From assembly GCA_964019165.1 (NCBI GenBank), contig OZ025282.1, positions 3,994,131 to 4,058,130 on the forward strand: 64,000 nt of DNA. Reading direction: 5' to 3'. The stretch comes from Mastigias papua. Taxonomy: Eukaryota; Cnidaria; Scyphozoa; Rhizostomeae; Mastigiidae. The notes under the pieces are model-generated. The model saw only the letters and a list, made by a program, of their open reading frames with translations, did no database searches and had not been told where the DNA came from. This document shows, in pieces, positions 1 through 14,025 of the stretch. Numbering within the stretch: the first letter of the stretch is position 1; every line of letters begins with the position of its first letter. A program made the translations under genes and the position numbers.

Positions 1-3000
1 ATGAAACAATTCTTTGTTGACTCTTAAATATCAGCATGACATCACCAGGGGCCGTCACCTTTTGCATTTGCTCCAGGCCCCATACCACCTCCTAGCAGAT
101 CTTTTCAATACTACCCATTTTCAATGGAAATGGCTGCCCACACCCAATTCTTTTCACTAGTTCAAAACTGTTTGTATATGTCTATGCTAGATATTACTAC
201 ATATATTGACCACAAGAATAATCATTGGCTTGAAAGATTCTGATCTCCATTTAATAACTTCCCACTTACTAGACTTTGGGGAAAAAGCCTGACATATTAT
301 CTTTCATAAAAAATTTCATAAAAATAGAAACTACTCTTACAACTGTTAGGCTATATGTAGCAAGTTTACCTTAAGATGATATCCACATCAAATTTAGTGG
401 TAAAACAATGAACCAATGCTAGATAGCTAATGCAAGCAGCAATTGCATAAATAATGAGGATACCTTGAAAAGATAAAAGTAATATGAAGGCATTATTCAA
501 TAAAAAGAACAAAATGAACAAAAGGTCAATTTTTTTATTCTTTTCATAGAATCTCTAGTATCTCACATATACTCTTCTGCACAGAGAAAACAAATACTAA
601 AACCATGCCAGGGACTATAGTTAACCACCCTTACCTATTACAGGGATAACATTCAAAGCTCTTCTATGAGTTCTTTGCAATTGAACAAAAACATGAACAA
701 GGATGATGCTGTATGCCAAAACATCACATGCAATGTTCCTGTCAAGTGGTGACATCTGGAAACAAATTGAGGACAGTGAACAAGGAGGCAACATGTATGA
801 CAGAACTCTGTCAGGTAATATGGTATCATACATATTTAATGATAAATAATACATTACATAATGAGTAGGCCAGTGCAGTTTAGAATACAATCCTCCCTAG
901 GAACGACTTTCACGCAGGAAAATCTAATATGTAACTGGAGTATATTGCATGTGTGCTAGCGAATTGGACACATAAAAGTAATCTAGAGGTTCATATGCTG
1001 TGCAAGTAAATGAAACAGAATGGTGTATGTGCATGTTTAAATGGGGCAATAATGGATTTTATTTCAAAAAGTGAACTGAACTGAATTTCATATTCTGCAA
1101 AACGGTGTCTTTCGTAGCTAACTACCGAAATGGGAGAGCAAGAAATAAAGATGAAAACCAGGAGATTCTTGTTATAACTAGGAGGATTGCAGGGCTTAGT
1201 ATACCATGCTTACAATTAAGCTGCTGATTTCTGCTGGCAATATTAGCTTAAATAGAATAGCTTTCTTGTTGCATAAGCTGAGCGCCACTAAAATGATGAA
1301 AGAACCCTGCCACTAGCGCCAAAGTAACAACCATTATAACGAGTACTGTTCAGCGTACCTTTTCCACAGCACTAATGCCAAGGTACCCTTTTGATACCTT
1401 GAATGAAAAGCAGCCTACACTTATTCCAAGATATAATACAACATATTCTATAGGGTATTCTGTTACGTGCTGCAAGAGCAGGCTCTCACAGTTCCTTAAG
1501 GCATCCTCCATTTTGTTGTGAAGTGACAATGAAATCGAGGCTGAGTTTTGGGACGTTCCAAAAGGTCGTCAAACTCCTTCCTGATTCTGAAGTTTAGAAC
1601 GAAGCCGTCGTTTCCAACTCAATCATCAGCTCTATTGAAGGTACTCAGAGCCCCTTGTGTGAGGGGGAAGACCGCTTACACAATTCTAATTGGTTATTAT
1701 TTAGAGCTATGATTGCATGTTTGTATATGGTAGACTTGGACCAGGCTGACTTGGACTAGCAAATCTTGCGAGCTGTCACCCAATGCAATAGTGATTTACT
1801 ATCTACAAGGCAGAACGTTGAGGACCTTACGTCCCATACCCCAAATCAATTAACCATTATCTACGTGTCTCAATAAATTACAAAGCGTATTTTGTCAAAA
1901 CTGTGCACTCAGTGTGTGGCATGGTATTCAAATATCGACTATAGAATTGTGCAAAATTTGCATTCAAAGGTGAAATAGAATGCCACAAATAGGATGAATT
2001 CCTACCTGGCTGTGTCTTGTATAAAAATACTCGTTTCTATTGCATTTGCAATATGGCATGAAGCATATTTCTATAGAATCTCTGCAATTCAACATGTGAT
2101 AAGACACGTCGCTCTCATAGAGTCTGCCCCCCCCCCCCTGCTCAATCGCTCGTGACGACCTAGGCACACCAGTTGCGCGGCGAATGAGTTGATCCAGGGA
2201 TGTAGCAACATACATTTCCGACGGTTTAAGCAAAGCACCACAGTCACCGACCGATAACCCATGATAGTTACGTCAACTTTTACTGACATACGAAATAATT
2301 CCAACAAGCCAACAAAGTACTGACTGCTTCTGAAAAAGTGGGTGGCTTGATATCCCACATACCCTCGACTTCGGCCTACCACCTAGGGGCACACGTATGA
2401 TATAAAATACCGCAAACAGCTGAGCTGGACTGGAGGGGGCACAGATGTGGTAGTCAAATATGCAATGAGTAAAAATTACAGTGTATATATACAACCTCAG
2501 TGAATTCATGGGGCCAGTGTCCCCTGATCCCACTGTCTATGGGACTGCAGATGTATACATAATCATTCAGCTCTAAATGAAAACACCGTTGGTTACCATG
2601 TTATGGTAAAAACAAGCTATGAAGATATATAAAATTGCCAAATCTTTAGTTTTTAAAACTGATTTCTACAATTGCTGCATACATTCAAGATTGAAATTAA
2701 TTTAGATTATGTGTGAATATTGAGCAACAGGGCCTAAAAGGAGCGTGGACACAGATGTGACTCACTCTGTGTAGTTGTAAATCGAAACTGTGGACCTCCA
2801 AATGGGGAAACTGTGGACCTGCAAATAGAACACATCCGTAGTATGTCATTAAACTAGGACAAATAAATATGAGTGATAATCATACATTTCATAATTTATA
2901 AACTTTTTGATAGTATTGGGGTTTATTATTTTCCCAATTCTGTAGCTTGCTAGTTTTTACTCTACCACACCCATTGCGCAATTCCAAAAGGGTAAAACAC

Positions 3001-3734
3001 CCATAACAAAAATGTCAATTTTCAAAAGTTTCCTATTTTAGGCCCAGTTACGATATGAATGAAAATTGACAATAAACACTCGCCAATGCTGGTTTCCATA
3101 CTTTCCTAATCGACGGGAATTTTCCCCCAAATAACTCTGAGATGCGATGGCGTGTACCGAACATAACGAACTTTGATTGAAATGGTTGCCCGCATTGGGG
3201 AAGTTCAAATCCAAGTTTACTATAAAACTGTAGAATGAGATAAAAATTTCAGAAAGATCTTTCGCACCCCCGAAGTCCCCAATTACAAACGTGTGGTTTC
3301 TATTACAAAAATAGTCCTTGAATCAACTGGGACATGACGGTTAAGCATTGCCAACACTCCCAAAAGTTTACGTCTTTTCAACTCGTTTGGTCTCGATCTA
3401 CAGTCAATAGACTATCATAGTAAACTCTACATTTATAAAGGACATGAAGGTATACAAATCAAAGCAGTTTTAATGCAGATCATTTTATAAAGATGAGCGA
3501 CTTCTTGTCGGCACAGGTGGTAGCGTCCTCTTGGTATTACCACATATATACTGTTCCTTAAAATATACTTCCCTCAAATAGGCCCTGGTGGGCAAACTTG
3601 CTATCATATCTAACTTACTATAAATCTTCACCACGGAAGTAAACTGACTGATATTTTGGGGGAAACAGTGTAGAAAGGTCCAACAAAGAAAGAACAAAAT
3701 AATGTGGCTCTTGTATCTCTAAATGGTGGTCAGG
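1..3734. other. No recognisable gene
   Basis: AT-rich, non-coding-looking sequence downstream of gene A. I found no exon with family resemblance on either strand. It contains a poly-C run near 2130-2142. A segment near 2770-3010 looks weakly like 14400-14580, which suggests an old dispersed repeat. Short open frames here have no recognisable domain or splice context. Confidence 0.6.
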
Positions 3735-4014
3735 CAGGGGTGCAACTAAGAAGTTTTGGGAGTAGGGATCTTATCGATAAACAAGCCACACTGAAAAATT
3801 GGTAAGGAGTATATGTCTTTGAATAATAATTTTCATACTAAGACATGGCGAAAAATTTCACTACTTTCAAATTTGATGATGATCACGAGCAGATCTTCAC
3901 ATTCAATGGCACAAAAGTACAACAACCAATTTTCCAGAAAATGGGACATTTATCCCTTTGAAGAAAAGGACGGGTGTCTAGGCTCCCATGAATCCCCCGG
4001 AAGTTGCACCCCTG
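3735..4014. mobile_element. MITE, CAGGGGTGCAAC family, copy 1
   Basis: A 280-bp segment bounded by inverted ends: CAGGGGTGCAACT on the left and AGTTGCACCCCTG on the right. The interior matches a second copy at 16528-16819 in the same order, including an ATGGCGAAAAATTT-like stretch, a GATGATGAT stretch and a GAGGAAAA/GAAGAAAA-GGA stretch near the right end. No coding capacity is seen. I could not identify a target-site duplication or assign a superfamily. It lies just downstream of the stop codon of gene A. Confidence 0.65.
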
Positions 4015-4398
4015 GTCATCTCCTGATCAACCATATTCAGCCTTCCTGACATTATGATTGGAAGAAGGTTAAGTATGGCTCAATTGGAGACCGGACATCA
4101 AGCTCCTAAAAATTCAATATGAGACTGCCACTGTCAAGTTGACAAAGGACGTATTTATGGGGAAAGGCCACATATATATTAAGCCTATACTATAATTCTA
4201 TTTCTACGTATATGAAGGTTGGGAACGTATCATCTTTTAGCGATACATTGAAGCCTTCAAAAGTTGACTGGCTTCTTCTACATTCCCCCACTAGCTAGTA
4301 CTGTATACTGTAGGGCGTTTCAACCATCCCGTGCAGCACCTCATCTTAATTACAATTTATAATGTCAATTGACAATTGTCAATCGTTATCATTCCTAT

Positions 4399-7300
4399 TC
4401 AACAACTCATCTCAAAAACCATTTTCATACTTCCATCGTAATCTGGTTCTTGCTGACTTTTCGCAGGTTCTGGGTCATGATTCGTTACTTCGTTTTGTGG
4501 AGCAGCCTCCTGTTCAAATTGACTCATATCCATGTAAACATCTTCTGTTGACTCCGCTTCACCATTTGCTGGTTGATCAGGAATCAATGTATTTCCTACA
4601 AGATCTTCACTCTCCTTCTTCACTTCACACGTACTTTCCTCGTTTATTGATTCCTCTTCAGGTTCCTTTCCCTCTTCTTTTGCTTTTTCAGCCATTTCCT
4701 TCAAGGTCTTCACTTTTTCCAAGAGGATGTCATCAATTTTTGTGTATGGATCCTCCACGAAGAAATCATCAGAGGTATTTGAAAACTGAGATATGCCATC
4801 ACTGTCATTTGCAGACTGGCATATGGCAACATTTTCTTCCCGAACTTCAACATCCTCTAAAACAGAAGAAACTAAGTAACTCGGGAATTTTTCTTTACCT
4901 GGCAATTGGATCATCTCCTGATGAGATATAGATGCACAAGGCTGAACACTAAATAGAGGCTACACTTATACTGTTTACATCTAACACATCTCTTTTTTTT
5001 ATAATTCAAACACTAAATTACAACTACAAACTTATATTACAGTGGCGTAGAACGAGTAAACATTCTATAGAAAGTTAATAGTTCACGACCACACCACTGT
5101 ACAATACGATTTACATGACGAAACCACAGGAGGTGTGATCTAGCACATCTCTCCTGCAGCCAACATGGACAATGAACACTACAAATTAACATGTAACTAT
5201 CAACAGTGCCATTCCTATTCCAAAAGGGATCCTCCACTCAAGAAACTAATTATGCAATTGAAATTGACCCCCAGACGCCTCCAGGTACTAAATTGAATAC
5301 ATCTCAACACAACACATCTCTCGTATTGGACAGTACAAATAACTTTTTAGAGTAGTGGGGAATAAAACCAAAGCATCGCAATGGGATCAAAAACTGACCA
5401 CCATAAATACTCGTGCAGTGCATTCATTGTTTTAACTCAGACCATCTTCATAGCATTAGGAAGTGACCACAAAGACTACCATTGCATCCAATATCAAGCT
5501 ATGCTGTCCCAATATCTATCAAGAGAACTGGCAGTTGTAGCAATCCACTTTTCCGCACCACTAACACTATATGCCGTTCTCTATGCATACTGATTGCTAC
5601 CCAACCCCTTTACGTTAGGGCAAGCCTCTGTTCTCAAGCACTTACAAGCAAAAGTTACCCTTCATAGTACCCTAACAAGACAAGGGGGTAAAGATATGAT
5701 GTACCCTAAAAATTTTCAAAATAATAATCCTAATATCTAACGCAAAAATCACCTCACTAATCGGTCTCGATTTTCATTACTCATTAGCACCGATCCGTAT
5801 TGCAAACCTATAATGCTAGTGATGGAGAAACTTACATTGCAACCAAAATATCTTGTGCTATTTACAACTATAGTGTCCGTATGTGATCACAAACAATCGA
5901 CCAAATTGCATCAAATTACCTTGTTGGCCAGCCCACTTCTTACTGGCACGTTTCTTCCTTTGAAATCCGGATTTGCTTTGACCCTCCGCCTTGCATTTAC
6001 TGCATAGCATAAACAGATCATTGAACGTCTGTAATAAGCCAAGATCAACCTCGTTTGGGTTCACTGGAGATCTCGTAGTAGGCGATGATGGGTCCGAGTC
6101 ATTGAAGAGAGAGGAATTTCCAGAAATGGTACTTGGGCGTCTTGGTGGTAAGGGAGGGGGCTCTTCAGATGAATCATCAACGGTGTCATGTGACGAGAAC
6201 ACAACTGAATTGCGCCCTAAAATAAATATACATGGGTTATCAATACTTCTACGGTTCCTATATCTCATAGCAATTCTGGTCCTTGAAATAGTCCAGATCT
6301 TCAGCAAAAGTCTTCCGCAAAAAGCATTTTCAGATTTCTACTAGTGTCTCCAAGAACATGTTCGTTCAGCGCAATACCACAAATTCCGCCACCCATGAAA
6401 ATCATTGAAACAAAGAAAGATTCAAATCATAAGTACTAGAGTATGACATATTTCAAAAGCTTTTCAATCAGCCCAGCCAAACGCTAACTCCTATTGAGAG
6501 GCTCAAAATTTCACTTCTTTCCATTGAAAACATCAATAGACAAAGTACTTATTCGAGTGCACTGTTCGTAGCGTCGATAAGACAAACATCGTTTACAATC
6601 ACCCTTTATTGGTGTCGTGAAGGGCAGTTACTAGAAATTTTTTGGAGCTATGTAGGGCCTACATTGTGCCAACGAAAAAAGTTAATGGCTCCCGTAATTG
6701 ATTAGTATATCTTTACAAGCAAAGTTTTGACGAATATTCAACGCATGATTTCAGAAATATTATACATAATTCTTCTTCCAGGCTTCCTAGAACACAAAAA
6801 GCTAGAGCAATCTGCAGACAGAAGTGGCAAAGTTCATGATTTTCCGACAGTAGTTTTGCTTGGGCTGTCACATTAAACCCACGGCATTCCACAAGTTACG
6901 GGCAGATTTCATGCAATCTACAAGGCAGACTGTTGCAAATGCGAACTCAAATTCACGTGAAGTGTTTCCTATTGATCAGCACCCTATGTGGAGTAAATTG
7001 AGCTTTCCATAGCACGATGCAATCTCTTATAACTCCGAAAGAATTGACCGGAGAAAACCAGAATTAGAATAAGAAGAGATTTTTGAAGTTGATTACGGTT
7101 ACTATTTAAATGAATGAAGTTGGAAGAACTCGAAATAAGATAAAATAAATTTTGTCATTTTCAATGCTCACCGTTAGAATAGGCGCTAACGCTTCTAACA
7201 CGAGAAGTTGGTCCCCCATTTGAGCAGATTGAAGCTCTTTTTTGACTATGTGACCTAAAACCAAATCATATGAAAACAGGAGTCAATAAATGATAACAAC

Positions 7301-10300
7301 GCCTTGTAAAAGAATATCATTTAAACTACGTACTATTATAACATCTAAAATACTTAGAACATTCTGTTTTCTGACAGGCAGTTACAGACATATCAGCAAT
7401 AATCAAAACAGTCCAGCACCAATCGCATGCATGTACAATAACGATAACTGCCAATAGCAATTGTTTAGTCCTAGAGTGTTCGCCTTGTGTGCAGGAGGTC
7501 ATTGGTTCCAGTCATACACGTTTTTTTTTATAAGAACAATTTTTATAAGAAACACCAGGCTGGGATTAGGTCAAAAAATAAGAATAACTTAGGAAACAAG
7601 GCAGGGTGAGATTCAAAAAACTCAAGAAATAAAATATCATTAACAAGCGAAAATAACAACAAGCGAAAATAACAATTCTACTACAGAACAGAACAGTATG
7701 GTGGCCCATGGTTGCCACCGTTTTCACTCTCGGTTTTTGTTATTATTTTTGTTTTATTTTGATTTATTTGTTTTGTTTTTGATTGTATATCTTGTTCTTT
7801 TATTTTTTGTAAATTTTTTTTAATTTGGTTAAATAATTCAATTAAATTTCTTTTATAAAATATTTTTTACAGTTGAAATGAAAAAAATTGAAATGAAATA
7901 AATTTATGTACGTGGACCATCGTTGCCATTCCCTTTATGTTCATCACTAACGGACCAATGTTGCCATACCCATGATGCTTTGTGAGTTAGAAAGTAGGAA
8001 AACAGATATCAACAGCAATAGGCCTATCTCCATGATCACAACAAAATGTCGAAAAGAAAGCAGTATGAGGATATATACGGAAAGATATAAAAAAATAAAA
8101 GAGGAGAAAAAGATACTGAAAAGAAGATGATGTTATTACTGCACAACTGTTGTAAGTACAATTAGAGAAATACACAAAAGTATTCAAGAGTTGCAACGAT
8201 GTGGAGCTCGAGACCATATAAATAGATGCTCTTAAGGGAAACAGAATAACAAATTCTCCTGCTGTTAGCCCTAGTTTACTCATAGTTGTCCATTTCATTA
8301 GAAAACAGCGCGTAAAAAGTGAACGGAGAAGACAACTTCGAAGTTTTGTGCACTTGGCTTCTCAATAGTATACAAACCCGGTATATAGTATATACAAACC
8401 CGGATAAACAATGTATGGCCTATGTCTACCTACAGCGTTGTATGTCACATCGGAAAACAAAATAAGAAACAGTCTACTGTTTCTCCACAAGTTAGTTACA
8501 GTGCTGTATTTGGTGTGAGTGCACCAAAGCTGAGTTTGCATAAACTGTATTTGGTTCATTTGATCTGAGATACACCGGTTCAGCGCGAAGGCCCCTCTAA
8601 TCGTGTTGACAACAGTTGTACAGCAATAAAGCCATCTTTTTCAGTATCTGTCTTTCCTCTGTTTTTCAATAACTTAGCCTAGACATTCTCACACGGCTAT
8701 ATTTTCGACATTCTGTTGTGATCATGGAGATAGGCCTATTGCTGTTGATATCTGTTTTCCTACTTTCTAACTCACAAAGCATCATGGGTATGGCAACATT
8801 GGTCCGTTAGTGATGAACATAAAGGGAATGGCAACGATGGTCCACGTACATAAATTCATTTCATTTCAATTTTTTTCATTTCAACTGTAAAAAATATTTT
8901 ATAAAAGAAATTTAATTGAATTATTTAACCAAATTAAAAAAAATTTACAAAAAATAAAAGAACAAGATATACAATCAAAACCAAAACAAATAAATCAAAA
9001 ACAAAACAAAAATAATAACAAAAACCGAGAGTGAAAACGGTGGCAACCATGGGCCACCATAGAACAGTATAAAGTGCTAAACAGCGATTATCAAGTACGT
9101 GTTATGTCTTGACACTACTATGCTCAGGAAATTCGAAAACGAAAATAAGAAACAGAATAAGAAAAACCTTAGGGTGAAAATATACGGAAAAATAAGAAAC
9201 GGCAGGCTGAAACTGGAACCAAGTGTTCTTATAAAAAAAACGTGTAGTCATACAACGGACTTGTAAGAAATCTGCATACTGCTAAAAATTGTCGAGAGTT
9301 ATTTATTTCCTCCTTAAAGAAAATGTGGGAACGCCCATCCGCTGCCGCCCTGTAAATAGTTGGCTCTTCATAGATCTAACTGATACAGTTGATGCTGATA
9401 AGGAGGGATGAAACATTTCATATCAAGCGAATTTGCTTGACAGTGATATGATATCTAAGCATACTAAGAGGAAATACTGAAAGGATGGAAGGTTCTCAAC
9501 GATATGTTTGCTTTACCCCTACACGTTCACCCTAATTCACCCTGGTTCAAGGCCTAAAAGTCCCAGAATTTAGTTCCAAAAGTTTCATTAAAGTTTCTCA
9601 ATTTTGCAGTACCCATAAGGTCTAGTGCGCAAAGCATACTGTAGTGGAAATTTGCAAAATCTGTGGAGGAACAAGGGGGTTTCCCAAACTGTGAAAGGTG
9701 GTACAGAATTTCTAAAGTTTCTTAACTCTTTCTATGCAGTTCCTAAAGTTTCTTAAATTTTAGGGTATTAGGTTTCTTATATACCAATTTCCTATTAAAA
9801 AATTGCGCAGTGGTGGAATCAACGCTGAATCTGACGTCGTTCACGCAATATGTTCTGCGCCAAAAACATGAATCGCGCAGTTTCTTTTGCAAAAAAATCG
9901 TCTTTAGTAGGACACTAAGGGTTTGAATTACAAGCAGAAAGAGGGGTATGTCAACGATCAAAATTACAAAATGCCACTTGGTTGTCGTTACTTCAATGAT
10001 CGTTGCGCTACAGAGTAGCGCCAAAATTGCTCGCAGTATCGTCCTGTGCGAGATCTTTGCGCCAAAATATCTGCGATTTGACACTCTGCACCGAAGATCT
10101 TCCGGAAAAACCCCTTCAGATTCACCCTGAGGCGGAATGATAGTAGGCAGCAAGAATTATGCATGAAACTATAGAGAAGAATTAATACTCACATTTGGTT
10201 TGATGATGCTCCAGGTATCCCAAGTGCTTGCATTATGCCCTAAAATGGGACGTTAAATGGCTCTTATAGTCAATTCTATTCAATTAAGTAACATAAAATG

Positions 10301-13300
10301 GGATATCAAAAAATGTAGATTCTCCTGAACTTGAAGTAAGGGATTCATTATGTTGCAGCTATTCTCCTGTGCTCATGCCTTAATACCCTTTGGAGATCAC
10401 TTGTAATGGTGCACGTAGAAAATCTGTATCTGGTTTTCAGGCCACTGGGAATACAAAACAGCACTGATTGTTTGTCGTTAAATGAGCTGGCAAAGAAAAC
10501 AAAAGACGATCAAGGAAGCAGATTTTATAATTTTGTAATGGGATTTTTCCAACATTCTATAATGTTGGACAAAATCCCACGGTCAAAAGTACGGTGAAAT
10601 CATAATGTCTGCCCTATTCCTACAACTTGCGTCAACTCCTTCTTGACTTTTTTCACCAGCTGAGAAATGTGTCCAAATGCTCCAACTAATACCCTAGGGA
10701 GTACTATATAGCGTTCTAAAGGGGATCTTTGTCTGTACGTCAGTATGAACAGTCTATACTAAATGATGAAGTTTCAAAAACTCTGAATGCATTCACTAAA
10801 CTAACCAATATGTTCTACACGCTTTTTTTATAAGGAACCACTTTATAAGGAACCTACATGTAGAAGACCGAAATATTTAAAGAACTTATACTACTAAAGG
10901 AAAAATCCATACGGAACTCTTCACTATCAAATTCTGAGTGCTGTACTCAGATGCAAGTGAAGATTACATTACATTGGATGATATCAATGGAATAGACATG
11001 ATATTTCTTGATTGAAATTATGCTTTTGCATATATAGAACTTATTTCCTGTCGCATTTGTGCTTTGGAGGTTGAGTTCTAGCCAGAATTAAAGGTAAAAT
11101 TGAGAATTTCAATGCTTTTCTAGTGTCTGTGCCATTTTGTGGCACTCTATGTGCAGTGAAAATTAAGGAACTATTAAGGAACTTTTAGTACTAGAATTCG
11201 ATAAAAAGAGGTCCGAAAATAAGGAACTTTTAGAACTAGGCCTTTAGCTAGGTTCCTTATAAAAAAAACGTGTAATTCAAAAGCCCAATATATTGACATA
11301 TACATGGATCAATTCTGCAAGGAATCATAGACTTACCCCAATGTCCTTATCAAATGTGTATTTGTAAAGGAGTGAGACCCATTTGAATTTCTTTTCACAC
11401 GAAGGCGCAGAAAAACGAACGACTCTGCCATCGTTGAATTCAATCATGAAAGAATGGTCATAGCTGGCTTGAGCCTGAAAGCAACTTTTGATACTCTTGC
11501 AGTTGGAGAGGTTTAGGGTTCCTTAAATGTAGACGAGAAGGCCCTTTGAGATAATATTGATAAAAAACTTGAAACAATTTGCCATACATTATATTATAAC
11601 CTACAAAAAATAATTTGTGGAACAATTGCTGAAAAGAACCAGTTTGATCAGCAGCAAATGTTGGAAAAAACACGAGTTTGGGCAGGGATGCAGCTTGTCA
11701 TAATTAAGTAGTAGATTCTATTATACACTGTACTGAAGAGCCAGAGTCCAGAAAAATGCCCAACCTTCCTCCGACTGTCAAATCTTCATCATAAACTTTC
11801 CTCTTTTATGTATCAAAATTGTGTATGTCTCGGAAGCTTTTACTGTAAATAGGCTATGCCTTTCACAGTCGATGTCGCATTATATGAAAACTTTGTTGAA
11901 ATTGGATTGTCGATACAAATTTCAAAATCTTCTTCAAATACGTCATAAAAAGCAAAATTTTCCTCCGGTTCAGAGCCGTGGAGCCGTGACTTTTTCTGGA
12001 CTCTGTGAAGAGCGTGGTCCAAACTGGCGTGCTCCACTTAAGCCCCCCCCCCCCTGAGTATGTAGTGGCAGCCACCGCACCGGAATGATAATACCATCAC
12101 ATCCCTTTGAGATCTTGCCTAGTGCTCCCTAAGTTTTGATAGAGACAGATCGTTCTCGTCGAAATTGGGAGGTCAAAATTTGGAAAAATTAAATTCTTTC
12201 CCTGATCTGCAGCCTGAAAATGCTATACATATGTGTCCCCTGGCCACTACAAGTTTTCCAAACTTTCCCTAACCTAAATGAAGAAGACCCTTCCCCTGAC
12301 TTTCTCTGGCCATATAAACCCTGCCTTCAGTTTTGTAGCTTCCTTTTCTTTTGCTTGATCATTGCATCCAGTAAAGTATAATGGCTTGTCGTCATTTCTA
12401 TTACTGGCGGTGATATTAGGGGATCCGTTGGAATTTCCCATATGCACAACAATGATTTTGTCTGCCTTCTGGCATCCGGAAACGACGTATATCCATAGCT
12501 AAAAGGGCAATTCCCTAATATGAAAGGCGCGATCTTCAAAGGCTTTCCAGAGGTTTCTCCCCCAGTTCCGCATTCCCTAGTACCCCCACTCCCCTCCGAG
12601 AGATTTCAGAGGCCCTGGGGCAAAAGAGAAATATGATGCCCCTTGCGAGCGAAGCGAACAGAAAAATTTGAGTATCTGGGAATTAACTCCGGAAAATTAC
12701 TGTTAGTCTTACTTTATAAAGCCCCCTTGACTTTGAAGCATTGGAGTTATGAGGCCCCTAGATGTTGAGGCCCTGGGGTAATTTGCGCCCTCTGCCCCCC
12801 TTCCGCGACTGTGCGTATGGAGGAAGTATTGCCGTACAAAGGATTCAAAGCGGAAAGAGGAAATTGAAATATTGAGAAATCACGTCATTTCAAGAGCAAG
12901 CTGTACCTTGTCCAAACAGTCAAAGCATTTGCCCACTTCAGCCATTCCGAAGAGAAAAGTTTACCCCCATTGTCAAAGTCCAAGGTTTACTGAAAGAACT
13001 GCAAATCAACCAGTCAATCAATCAGCTCTGAGTCGAAGGTTGTGCACCATGTTCTGCCAAAATTATCTGGAAATAAACTGTCTTGGCAGGTACTACAAAT
13101 AACGTAAACTAATTCACATGTTACCTTTTCCAACTTTCCAAAATATTGTACAATCAGAAATTCCACCCGCAAAATAAACTTAAAATTGACTTAAATCGCA
13201 CACAGAAATCAGGCATAGTGGCAAATCTCATACTAATGACCGGTGGCCGAAAAATAAAGTAAATAGATGTTGATAAGGTAGATTTATGCTATTACATTTA

Positions 13301-13886
13301 TGCATTTGATGGCGTGCATCTAAAGGCAATTGAGACAAGGCTTATTAAATTCAGTGGGTCTGAACTAAATCAATGAAAGCTAATAGGGGTTAGTATTCGT
13401 TTCAAAGCCTAGCTTTGGCCCCAAGCATCAAAGTCGATAAATAAAGTCCTCGAAAGCTCGTAGCGAGCTCAGCAACAAAAGAGCTGTTATCAATGAAAGT
13501 CAAATCATTTGTATCACATATTTTTAACGGTGGCTGCCACAAGTATACTGTATCTTCAAGGAAACAGCGCTTATTTCCGTAAGAACTAGAGCACCAACCT
13601 ACCCTACTCAGCTCGCATGGCCATCTTTAGCAGCAAGTGAGAAGCAAAAAGAATTCACAACAGGCCTACCTTTTGGAGCTTCGTCTTTAGCATGACTGTC
13701 TTTGTCCTTGTAATAGCTAAATACCAGTTTTGAATCGTCAACAAACTCATTGCCATCGACGAAAAGGACTTCGGTTAGGACCAGCCAACGAAGTTTCCAA
13801 AATTTTGCAAAAGCTGCTTTATCCTTGCTTTTTACTGGTGCTTTTATGAGGTAGCCCATGCCAAGAATGCGTTCTCTTCTGTCCAT
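4399..13886 (-). CDS. Gene A: PH-domain docking protein with Pro-rich, CxxC and YxxM motifs (6 exons)
   Basis: Likely a membrane-proximal signalling adaptor of GAB/DOS type. Exons on the minus strand: 13670-13886, 11337-11521, 10193-10239, 7172-7254, 5920-6216 and 4399-4898. All junctions are GT/AG with compatible phases, giving 1329 nt and 442 aa. Start: ATG at 13886, whose first exon has the same 217-nt length as in gene C. Domains: PH about residues 8-130 (GYLIKAP, FWKLRWLVL, LVFSYYKDKDS, then VVRFSAPS); Pro-rich SH3 ligand PPPLPPRR at 197-204; CSKC at 249-252 followed by RKKRAS; Y328TKIDD; and Y398MDM, a textbook PI3K p85 SH2 site. The C-terminus ends MVFEMSC. No PTB domain is visible, which argues against a DOK or IRS protein. 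The last acceptor (before 4898) has a weak pyrimidine tract and is the least certain junction. The function is inferred from motifs; the exons are seen directly. Confidence 0.88.
4995..5228 (-). repeat. Dispersed repeat, copy 1 (pairs with 32566-32780)
   Basis: The reverse complement of this stretch closely matches 32566-32780. Shared landmarks in order are TTTGGAATAGGAA-GGCACTGTTGATAG, TGCAGGAGAGATGT, GTACAGTGGTGTGGTCGTGAACT and TTTGTA-TTGTAA. The unit looks non-coding. It lies in the last intron of gene A. No terminal repeats or target duplication were found, so its class is unknown. Confidence 0.6.
7516..9245. mobile_element. Outer TIR element (ACACG-Tn family) with nested foldback inside
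   Basis: Termini are ACACGTTTTTTTTTATAAG on the left and CTTATAAAAAAAACGTGT on the right. They are flanked by an identical 6-bp target duplication, AGTCAT, at 7510-7515 and 9246-9251. Related ends occur at 10817, 16973, 17288 and 56908. The element sits in intron 3 of gene A and is interrupted by the foldback element at 7697-9061. No transposase is visible, so it is non-autonomous. I cannot place the superfamily. Confidence 0.75.
7697..9061. mobile_element. Nested foldback element with ~360-bp inverted arms
   Basis: The left arm (about 7697-8056) is nearly the exact reverse complement of the right arm (about 8702-9061). The ends read TATGGTGGCCCATGG and CCATGGGCCACCATA. A 6-bp duplication GAACAG flanks it at 7691-7696 and 9062-9067. 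Each arm carries a T-rich (or A-rich) stretch and the block GAGATAGGCCTATTGCTG. The ~645-bp core has no recognisable transposase. The high arm identity suggests a young insertion or gene conversion between the arms. Confidence 0.8.
10428..10529 (+). repeat. ~100-bp inverted repeat, left copy (partner 14026-14127)
   Basis: This segment is nearly identical to the reverse complement of 14026-14127. Both contain CTGGTTTTCAGGCCAC, GATTGTTTGTCGTTAAATG and CAAAAGACGATCAAGG. The two copies bracket exons 1-2 of gene A; exon 3 lies just outside. It looks like a dispersed repeat inserted twice in opposite orientations. No coding meaning is seen. Confidence 0.75.
10817..11273. mobile_element. ACACG-Tn family MITE, copy 2
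   Basis: A 457-bp segment with ends ACACGCTTTTTTTATAAGG and CCTTATAAAAAAAACGTGT. Subterminal repeats of AAGGAAC are present at both sides. It lies in intron 2 of gene A. The flanks do not give a convincing target duplication, so the two ends could come from different insertions. Confidence 0.6.
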
Positions 13887-14025
13887 ATTTCCTTGATGGG
13901 TTTGCCACCGGAGGAATTGGGCCTTCAACCCGTCTATTCACGCTTGAACCCTCATGCCTTGAATTGATAACTGCTGTAGTTCACAATATCATGTCCTTTA
14001 GTTGGCTAGTGGCTATTATGAACAA

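Noticed and set aside
4362..4931. Plus-strand 189-codon open frame opposite the last exon of gene A
   Set aside because: It is the antisense shadow of a well-supported exon and has no domain signal of its own.
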